This document shows, piece by piece, positions 58,259 to 64,000 of a DNA stretch of 64,000 nt. The position numbers and the translations under genes are program-made. The first letter of the stretch is position 1; the number at the start of each line of letters is the position of its first letter. The stretch is taken from NCBI RefSeq assembly GCF_004366075.1, contig NZ_SODU01000003.1, positions 62,001 through 126,000 of the forward strand, given 5' to 3'. The stretch comes from Kribbella pratensis (lineage in GTDB: Bacteria; Actinomycetota; Actinomycetes; Propionibacteriales; Kribbellaceae). The notes below the pieces were generated by a model, which searched no databases, had not been told where the DNA came from, and worked only from the letters and a program-made list of their open reading frames with translations.

Positions 58259-59839
58259 CTACAGCGGATCGATGTCGGTCAGCGTCTCCGGTGTCAGTTC
58301 CACCCACCGGGTGATGCCGATGTCGCGGAGGAACGGCACGTCGTGACTGGCGATCACGAGCGCTCCGTTGTACGACGCCAACGCGTCCTTCAGCTGCGCC
58401 ACACTGGCGAGGTCGAGGTTGTTCGTCGGCTCGTCCAGCATCAGCAACTGCGGCGGCGGTTCCGCGAGCAGCAGCGCCGCCAACGTCGCCCGGAAGCGTT
58501 CGCCGCCGGACAGCGTGCTGACCAGCTGATCCGCCGCCCGCCCACGGAACAGGAACCGGGCCAGCCGCGCCCGCCGCTCCTGGTTCTCCGTACTCGGAGC
58601 CAGCAACGCCAGGTTGTCCACGATCGACAGGTCGTCCCGCAGCAGGTCGAGCCGCTGCGGCAGGTACCGGAACGGGACGGCCGGCAACTTCCCCGCCACG
58701 ATCGACTGCAGCAGCGTGGTCTTCCCGGCGCCGTTCGACCCGGTCAGCGCGATCCGCTCCGGACCCCGGATCTCCAGGTCGACGTGTGCCCCGGTCCGCA
58801 GTACGTGATCCTCCAGCCGCAGCACGATGCGGCCGGCGGGTACGGCGGTCTTCGGCAGGTCGACCCGGATCGTGTCGTCGTCGTGGACCTTCTCCTCCGC
58901 GTCCGCGAGCGCCTCCTGCGCCGAGTCGAGGCGCTCGGACTGCATCCCGAGATGCTTACCCGCCGACACCTGCGCGGACCGTTTCAGCCCTCCCGCGACG
59001 ATCTTCGGGATCCCGCCCTGCTCGAAGGCACGCTGCCCCCGGGCCCGGCGCTGATCCATCTTCATCCGCGCCTCGACCAGATCCTTCTTCTGCTTGCGTA
59101 CGTCGGCCTCGGCCGCCCGCAGCATCCGCTCCGCGGCTTCCTGCTCGACAGCGACCGCCTCCTCATAGGCCGTCAGGTTCCCGCCGTACCAGGTGACCTC
59201 GCCCTTGCGCAGGTCCCCGATCTGGTCGACGCGATCCAGCAGCTCCCGGTCGTGGCTGACGATCACCAACGCCCCCCGGAACTGATCCACGGCGTCGTAC
59301 AGATGCCGCCGCGCCCGCAGGTCGAGGTTGTTGGTCGGCTCGTCGAGGAGCAGTACGTCGGGACGCCGCAGCAGCTCGGCCGCGAGCCCGAGCAGGATCG
59401 TCTCGCCGCCGGAGAGCTCGCCGACGCTGCGGTCGAGGTCGATCGCGCCCAGCCCGAGCTTGCCGAGCAGCGCCTCGGCGCGTTCGTCGACGTCCCAGTC
59501 GTCGCCGACGATCGCGAAGTTCTCCTCCGAGGCATCGCCCGACTCGATCGCGGTGATCGCCCGCCGGACGGCCTCGATCCCGAGCGCCTGGTCGACCCGC
59601 AACGAGGTGTCGAGGGTCAGGTCCTGCGGCAGGTACCCGAGCTCGCCGCTGACCCGGATCGCCCCGCGCTGCGGGGTGAGCCGGCCGGCGATCAGCCGGA
59701 GCAGCGTCGACTTGCCCGCGCCATTGCGGCCGACCAGGCCGGAACGGACCGGACCGGCGACGAACGTCAGGCCGTCGAACAGCACCTCGCCGTCAGGCCA
59801 GGCGAAGAAGAGGTCGGTACAGGACAGGGAAATGCTCAT
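58259..59839 (-). CDS. ABC-F family ATPase (ribosome-associated)
   Basis: A 526-residue cytoplasmic protein with two ATPase domains and no membrane segment. First domain: GRNGAGKSTLLRLIAGRLTP, LSGGETILLGLAAELL, DVLLLDEPTNNLDL. Second: LTGSNGAGKTTLLQSIVAGK, LSGGERFRATLAALLL. A charged linker of about 70 residues (GLKRSAQVSAGK) joins them, as in ABC-F. Family members protect ribosomes from antibiotics or tune translation. The ATG at 59839 leaves a leader with a hairpin at 59858-59874. Confidence 0.9.
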   Translation of the reverse strand: MSISLSCTDLFFAWPDGEVLFDGLTFVAGPVRSGLVGRNGAGKSTLLRLIAGRLTPQRGAIRVSGELGYLPQDLTLDTSLRVDQALGIEAVRRAITAIESGDASEENFAIVGDDWDVDERAEALLGKLGLGAIDLDRSVGELSGGETILLGLAAELLRRPDVLLLDEPTNNLDLRARRHLYDAVDQFRGALVIVSHDRELLDRVDQIGDLRKGEVTWYGGNLTAYEEAVAVEQEAAERMLRAAEADVRKQKKDLVEARMKMDQRRARGQRAFEQGGIPKIVAGGLKRSAQVSAGKHLGMQSERLDSAQEALADAEEKVHDDDTIRVDLPKTAVPAGRIVLRLEDHVLRTGAHVDLEIRGPERIALTGSNGAGKTTLLQSIVAGKLPAVPFRYLPQRLDLLRDDLSIVDNLALLAPSTENQERRARLARFLFRGRAADQLVSTLSGGERFRATLAALLLAEPPPQLLMLDEPTNNLDLASVAQLKDALASYNGALVIASHDVPFLRDIGITRWVELTPETLTDIDPL

Positions 59840-59857
59840 GAGTGTCGACTCCAACGA

Positions 59858-59874
59858 GGTCTCAGAACGAGACC
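59858..59874 (-). promoter_or_regulatory. Short hairpin just upstream of the ABC-F start
   Basis: GGTCTCGTTCTGAGACC on the minus strand forms a 6-bp stem 19 bases before the start codon. A hairpin this close could take part in attenuation, which is common for antibiotic-responsive ABC-F genes. Confidence 0.5.
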
Positions 59875-59988
59875 GCACACCAGAACGGTGGCGATCAATC
59901 GGTTGCGGAGAAAGACCTCAGTTCGACAACTCGAACCCCTGCCGTCGGGAATGTGACTCCCCAAGCTTACGGACCCTGGTTGGGTTGA

Positions 59989-60198
59989 TCAACCATTTTC
60001 CGAACGCTTGCGCCAGGCAACGACCACCAGGTCGACGAGCGCGACGACCGCGAACGCCCCGAAGACGATCACCCATCCCGCCGGAAGGTCGTAGACGACG
60101 GCCAGTACCGCGGCCGCCACGAACAGCACGACCCCGAAACACGCCAGCACGATGCGCAATGTCAACGCACTACGGGGTGGAGGCGGTTCGAACGCCAT
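59989..60198 (-). CDS. Small membrane protein
   Basis: A 69-residue protein with two predicted transmembrane helices (LRIVLACFGVVLFVAAAVLAV; VIVFGAFAVVALVDLVVVAW) and a basic C-terminus (RKRSENG). I do not recognise a family. The ATG at 60198 follows GGAGG too closely to be ideal; a TTG at 60222 gives eight more residues. It lies upstream of the ABC-F gene with a gap of about 150 bp. Confidence 0.6.
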   Translation of the reverse strand: MAFEPPPPRSALTLRIVLACFGVVLFVAAAVLAVVYDLPAGWVIVFGAFAVVALVDLVVVAWRKRSENG

Positions 60199-60228
60199 AC
60201 CTCCGTAGTACCCAGCAACCAACGCTCC

Positions 60229-60248
60229 GACCCACCATCTGGTGGGTC
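60229..60248. promoter_or_regulatory. 8-bp palindromic hairpin near small-membrane-protein start
   Basis: GACCCACC (60229-60236), loop ATCT, then GGTGGGTC (60241-60248). It is between the small membrane gene and the repeat element at 60260, and could be an operator or terminator. Confidence 0.5.
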
Positions 60249-60259
60249 CACCAGCCGCG

Positions 60260-60344
60260 TCCGGGGTTCTACACCCGCGTTCAGGGTGGATAACCCCCCA
60301 TTTGCTGGGTCTGCCAGGGAAATTGCTGGGTCTGCCAGGGAAAT
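60260..60344 (-). repeat. 3'-UTR element: two 21-bp direct repeats plus hairpin (family 1, copy 2)
   Basis: Directly after the GntR stop (60354) the minus strand shows two identical 21-bp units (60323-60343 and 60302-60322), then a hairpin (GGGGTT with AACCCC and CACCC with GGGTG around a 7-nt loop, 60263-60297). The units read TTTCCCTGGCAGACCCAGC on the minus strand; copy 1 at 29253-29340 reads TTTGCCTGGCTGACCCACG, so the family is diverged but clear. Confidence 0.88.
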
Positions 60345-60353
60345 GGAGGCGGG

Positions 60354-61025
60354 CTAGGAGGCCTTGCGGAGCCAGGTTTCGACGCCGGCTATGTGGGCGG
60401 TCATCCAGGCGCGGGCCGCCTCGGCGTCGCGGATCTCGATGGCGTCCAGGATCGCGGCGTGCTCGGCGAGAGTCCGCTCGACCGCGCCCGCCTGCGTGAC
60501 ACCACGCCAGATCCGGGCCCGCTGGGTCGCGCCGGAGATCCCGTCGAGCAGTGAGCAGACCACCTGGTTCCCGGTCGCCTCGGCGATCGCGCGATGGAAC
60601 CGCAGGTCGTTCGCGACCAGTTCCTCGACCGAGGCATCCGGTCCCAGGTCACTGGTCAGCAGCCGAAGTTCGGTCACCTGTTCCGGGCTGATCCGCGTCG
60701 CGGCCAGCGCCGCCACGCCCGGCTCGAGCAACCGCCGTACCTCGAAGAACTGCAGCACCGAGTCGTCGCGGTGCAGGTCGACCATGAAGTTGAGCGCGTC
60801 GAGCAGATGCGCCGAGTCGAGGCTGGTCACGTACGTCCCGTCGCCGTGCCGCACGTCCAGCACATTGACGAGCGTGAGCGCCTTGACCGCCTCGCGCAGC
60901 GAGTTCCGCGACAACCCCAGCCGGGCGGCGAGGTCCGCCTCCTTCGGCAACCGGTCCCCCGGCCCGAGCTCCCCCGAGGTGATCATCCCCTTGATCTTGA
61001 CGATCGCCTCATCCGTCAACGCCAT
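60354..61025 (-). CDS. GntR-family regulator, FadR subfamily (FCD domain)
   Basis: A 223-residue regulator. The winged HTH is GDRLPKEADLAARLGLSRNS followed by LREAVKALTLVNVLDVRHGD (about residues 24-65). The FCD ligand domain starts FEVRRLLEPGVAALAATRIS with metal-ligand-like histidines FHRAIAE and AEHAAIL. Such regulators control sugar acid or carboxylate operons. The only sugar-acid operon nearby is the fuconate one, whose palindrome is a FadR-type site; this link is tentative. Confidence 0.88.
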   Translation of the reverse strand: MALTDEAIVKIKGMITSGELGPGDRLPKEADLAARLGLSRNSLREAVKALTLVNVLDVRHGDGTYVTSLDSAHLLDALNFMVDLHRDDSVLQFFEVRRLLEPGVAALAATRISPEQVTELRLLTSDLGPDASVEELVANDLRFHRAIAEATGNQVVCSLLDGISGATQRARIWRGVTQAGAVERTLAEHAAILDAIEIRDAEAARAWMTAHIAGVETWLRKAS

Positions 61026-61049
61026 CCCGTCAGTATGCCGCCAGCAGAG

Positions 61050-61144
61050 CCTAAGAACAGGTAGTAGTCCTCGCCCGACGAACCCCGCCCGCCTGACGCA
61101 GCCCACCGCCGGCCCGATTTCACCCACCACCTCCTGTTCTTAGG
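61050..61144. promoter_or_regulatory. Inverted pair of 12-bp sites in divergent gap
   Basis: CCTAAGAACAGG (61050-61061) and its exact complement CCTGTTCTTAGG (61133-61144) lie 71 nt apart between the GntR gene and the DUF3052 gene. Each sits near one start codon. They may be two binding sites for a single regulator or a large stem-loop. Confidence 0.6.
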
Positions 61145-61207
61145 TACATCAACCCGCGCCGACCGCCCCAGAGCTCCGCACGCCCGAACACCGCCTAACA
61201 TCCGCGT

Positions 61208-61615
61208 ATGAGCACTCCGGGGTACTCGGGCAAGCCGCTCGCGGCCAAGCTCGGGATCAAGGCGGACCATCTGGTCCTGCTCGACAACGCCCCGGCCGGT
61301 TTCGTCGTCGAAGGACTTCCGCCCGGTACGTCGGTAGCGCGCCGGGCCGGACGTACGCCGTACGACGTCGTGCTGATGTTCTGCCCGGACCGGGCCCGGC
61401 TCACGAAACGGCTGCCGGTCCTGCTCGCCAGGACCACGACCGCCGGGATGATCTGGACCGCCTGGCCGAAGCGGTCCTCCGGGGTGCCGACCGATCTCGA
61501 CGAGAACGGGATCCGCGAGCTGGCCCTGCCGCTCGGTGTCGTCGACGTCAAGGTGTGCGCGATCGACGCGACCTGGTCGGGCCTGAAGCTGGTCCGGAGG
61601 TTGTCCAGCCGATGA
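61208..61615 (+). CDS. DUF3052 family protein
   Basis: A 135-residue cytoplasmic protein. The GYSGKPLAAKLGIKADHLV start and later GMIWTAWPKRSSGVPTDLDE match DUF3052, which is widespread in actinobacteria and has no known function. The ATG at 61208 is clear. It stands alone between the GntR gene and kgd. Confidence 0.85.
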   Translation: MSTPGYSGKPLAAKLGIKADHLVLLDNAPAGFVVEGLPPGTSVARRAGRTPYDVVLMFCPDRARLTKRLPVLLARTTTAGMIWTAWPKRSSGVPTDLDENGIRELALPLGVVDVKVCAIDATWSGLKLVRRLSSR

Positions 61616-62044
61616 AGGCCAATCATGCCCAGGTGGACTGATTCGGAGCGTGACGTTGACCACACTTCTGCGCGGTCGTGATCGTCACGGGTGGCGAGTG
61701 GACAACTGCATACAGTGGGCAGCCACGCTCAGGACGCCGTACCGACCGGCCGTGACGGACCGCCGGAAAGCCACCTCTGCAAGGCGTCCCGCAGCGATGG
61801 CCGTTGCTCTCCGCGTCGGCGGGCGGTGAGAGGACGACATGTGGTCTGAAACACCTTGGTGGGCAGTGTTTCAGGGGCCGATCGGTCCGGTCGCCAGAGC
61901 CCGACCACTGGACACACTGGTCCGGTGGTCCCGAGCTGTGGAAGTGGTCCCCCTGCTATTAGCCTTTGCTTGGGACACCACCCATAACATCAGCATTGAC
62001 GAACCGCGGTACCGGACCCGAAATCGGAAGAGGCGAACTGCCAA
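61616..62044. promoter_or_regulatory. 429-bp non-coding region upstream of kgd
   Basis: No gene is apparent. It contains an 8-bp inverted repeat TGAAACAC/GTGTTTCA (61847-61873) and a 11-bp hairpin with one G-U pair, GACCACTGGAC/GTCCGGTGGTC around ACACTG (61903-61930). The promoter and leader of kgd should lie here; GAGGCG precedes the GTG by nine bases. Confidence 0.6.
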
Positions 62045-64000
62045 GTGGCCACCGAGCCATCAGACACCAATCCCCTAGCAGCCTTCGGTGCGAACGAATG
62101 GCTGGTCGACGAGCTGTACGAGAAGTACCAGCAGGACCCGAATTCGGTGGATCCGGCGTGGTTGGACTTCTTCAAGACGTACAAGCCAGGTGAAGCGACG
62201 CCGGTGAAGACCACCCCGGCCGACGCTCCTCGACCGGACGCGGTGTCCGACAACAAGACCCCAGAGGCTCCGAGCCGCGGTACGGCGACGTCCGCGCCGG
62301 CCTCGAGCGCACCCGCGGCCACGACCGCGGCGACCCAGCCCACCCCGGCCGCTGCGCAGGAAGCCGCACCTCAGACTCAGCCGGCAGCGAAGCAAGCACC
62401 GGCCACGTCCGGCGCCCCGACCGGAGGCACGGTGAACCAGCCGCCCAGCGCACAGCCCAAGCCCGCCCCCGCGACCAGCGCGGAGTCCGAGCGGCTGATC
62501 CTGCGCGGCGCCCCGGCGCGGACCGCGCAGAACATGGAGACCAGCCTCACGGTCCCCACCGCGACGAGCGTTCGCCAGGTGCCGGTCAAGCTGCTGATCG
62601 ACAACCGGATCGTCATCAACAACCACCTCAAGCGCGCCCGCGGCGGCAAGGTGTCCTTCACCCACCTGATCGGCTGGGCGCTGGTCAAGGCGCTGAAGAC
62701 GCTGCCGGACATGAACGCGTCGTACGACGAGACCGACGGCAAGCCGACCCTGGTCCACCCGGCGCACATCAACCTCGGCCTGGCCATCGACATGCAGAAG
62801 CCGGACGGCACCCGGCAGCTGCTGGTGCCGTCGATCAAGGCGACCGAGACGATGACGTTCGCCGACTTCTGGATGGCCTACGAGGACATCGTCCGCCGGG
62901 CCCGCGACAACAAGCTCGCGCTGCCGGACTTCCAGGGCACCACGATCAGCCTGACCAACCCGGGCACGATCGGCACCCAGCACTCGGTGCCGCGGCTGAT
63001 GACCGGCCAGGGCTGCATCGTCGGCGTCGGCGCGATGGAGTACCCGTCGGAGTACCAGGGCGCGGCCGAGGAGACGATGGCCAAGCTCGCGGTCAGCAAG
63101 GTGATGACGCTGACCTCGACGTACGACCACCGGATCATCCAGGGCGCGCAGTCGGGTGAGTTCCTGCGCCGGATCCACCAGCTGCTGCTCGGCCAGGAGG
63201 GTTTCTACGACGAGATCTTCCAGTCGCTGCGGATCCCCTACGAGCCGATCCGCTGGGCCGCCGACCTCCCGCACAGCCACGAGGAGGACATCAGCAAGCA
63301 GGCCCGGATCCTCGAGCTGATCCACGCGTTCCGGGTGCGCGGCCACATCATGGCCGACACCGACCCGCTGGAGTACAAGCAGCGCAGCCACCCCGACCTC
63401 GACGTCGCCACCCACGGCCTGACGCTGTGGGACCTGGACCGTGAGTTCGCCACCGGCTCGTTCGGCGGCAACGACCGGCGGTTCATGAAGCTCCGCGAGA
63501 TCCTCGGCATCCTGCGCGACTCGTACTGCCGGACCACCGGTATCGAGTACATGCACATCCAGGACCCCGAGCAGCGCAAGTGGATCCAGGAGCGGGTCGA
63601 GCGGCCGCACACCAAGCCGCCGCGCGAGGAGCAGCTGCGGATCCTGGCCAAGCTGAACGAGGCCGAGGCGTTCGAGACCTTCCTGCAGACCAAGTACGTC
63701 GGTCAGCGCCGCTTCTCGCTCGAGGGCGCGGAGACCACGATCCCGCTGCTCGACGAGCTCTGCGAGGAAGCCGCCGGCGCCGGCCTGGACGAGGTCGCGA
63801 TCGGAATGGCGCACCGCGGCCGGCTGAACGTGCTGGCGAACATCGTCGGCAAGTCGTACGGCCAGATCTTCCGCGAGTTCGAGGGCAACATCGACCCGCG
63901 GACCGTGCAGGGGTCGGGTGACGTCAAGTACCACCTGGGCGCCGAGGGCGAGTTCGTCTCCGAGTTCGGCGACAAGATCAAGGTCTCGGTGGCGGCGAAC
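62045..64000 (+). CDS. kgd: Multifunctional 2-oxoglutarate metabolism enzyme (Kgd/SucA), 5' part
   Basis: The first 652 residues of a TCA-cycle enzyme that joins an E2-like succinyltransferase domain to the thiamine-dependent E1 of 2-oxoglutarate dehydrogenase. The N-terminus (LVDELYEKYQQDPNSVDPAW) is followed by an Ala/Pro/Thr-rich linker (residues about 40-145), an acyltransferase domain with the active His in YDHRIIQGAQSGEFL at about residue 361, and the beginning of E1 (GIEYMHIQDPEQRKWIQ). GTG at 62045 chosen. The open frame continues past the window end. Confidence 0.95.
   Translation, partial: MATEPSDTNPLAAFGANEWLVDELYEKYQQDPNSVDPAWLDFFKTYKPGEATPVKTTPADAPRPDAVSDNKTPEAPSRGTATSAPASSAPAATTAATQPTPAAAQEAAPQTQPAAKQAPATSGAPTGGTVNQPPSAQPKPAPATSAESERLILRGAPARTAQNMETSLTVPTATSVRQVPVKLLIDNRIVINNHLKRARGGKVSFTHLIGWALVKALKTLPDMNASYDETDGKPTLVHPAHINLGLAIDMQKPDGTRQLLVPSIKATETMTFADFWMAYEDIVRRARDNKLALPDFQGTTISLTNPGTIGTQHSVPRLMTGQGCIVGVGAMEYPSEYQGAAEETMAKLAVSKVMTLTSTYDHRIIQGAQSGEFLRRIHQLLLGQEGFYDEIFQSLRIPYEPIRWAADLPHSHEEDISKQARILELIHAFRVRGHIMADTDPLEYKQRSHPDLDVATHGLTLWDLDREFATGSFGGNDRRFMKLREILGILRDSYCRTTGIEYMHIQDPEQRKWIQERVERPHTKPPREEQLRILAKLNEAEAFETFLQTKYVGQRRFSLEGAETTIPLLDELCEEAAGAGLDEVAIGMAHRGRLNVLANIVGKSYGQIFREFEGNIDPRTVQGSGDVKYHLGAEGEFVSEFGDKIKVSVAAN

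Noticed and set aside
62075..63934. Long open frame on the minus strand over kgd
   Set aside because: The plus strand codes for well-known Kgd domains with normal codon use; the antisense translation has no recognisable motif.

Overview
The window is chromosomal DNA from a high-GC actinomycete. Evidence includes the ergothioneine cluster, an F420/PPOX-type protein, GbsR-, PucR- and LacI-type regulators, a DtxR/IdeR-type iron box, and the Kgd/SucA fusion form of 2-oxoglutarate dehydrogenase. Gene style (GTG starts, 1- and 4-bp stop/start overlaps, very frequent GTAC) suggests a Nocardioidales member; Kribbella is my best guess from memory and was not tested. There is no phage, transposase, CRISPR array or rRNA. 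It reads as ordinary, well-packed chromosome with many small transport and catabolic operons.

Layout. 0-5.6 kb: a VOC protein, then a complete riboflavin operon on the minus strand (ribD-ribE-ribM-ribBA-ribH) behind an FMN riboswitch. 5.8-8.1 kb: a polar amino acid ABC importer. 8.2-14.3 kb: two polysaccharide deacetylases, a HAD phosphatase, an MFS transporter, rpe, and an NmrA-type reductase divergent from a TetR gene. 14.2-17.4 kb: cobalamin genes cobL-cobM-cobK behind a PPOX-type gene. 17.5-20.6 kb: an ABC exporter divergent from a GbsR/MarR regulator. 20.7-24.9 kb: a secreted TAP-like peptidase, an HTH protein fused to an NBR1-like domain, a secreted CHAP-like protein and a hydrolase. 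24.9-29.3 kb: LacI plus a sugar ABC importer with visible operators. 29.5-33.9 kb: egtA-egtB-egtC-egtD. 34.0-38.6 kb: a siderophore importer with an FhuF-like reductase and an iron box. 38.6-43.7 kb: hydrolase/TetR, an NTF2-like protein, and a LigB-like, RibD_C, FolP2-like operon. 43.9-46.9 kb: an oxidative L-fucose-type operon. 47.0-55.0 kb: a PucR regulator, three DUF917 paralogues, a HyuA-like protein and an NCS1 permease. 55.2-62 kb: DUF2218/TetR, a CopB-type copper ATPase, an ABC-F protein, a FadR-type GntR regulator and a DUF3052 protein. 62.0-64.0 kb: the 5' part of kgd, cut by the window end.

The least expected signals are non-coding. Three families of intergenic hairpin elements each occur twice. 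Family 1 lies directly after the stop codons of genes at 29.25 kb and 60.35 kb, as two 21-bp direct repeats followed by a hairpin. Family 2 is an about 102-bp element with about 22-bp terminal inverted repeats at 43.7 kb and 49.6 kb. Family 3 is an about 38-bp hairpin at 5.56 kb and 20.64 kb.

The best candidate for an undescribed system is the 47-55 kb DUF917/HyuA/NCS1/PucR locus, which looks like uptake and ring-opening of a hydantoin- or thiohydantoin-like compound. Clear palindromic operators tie several regulators to their neighbours: LacI, TetR, GbsR/MarR, CsoR-type and DtxR-type.
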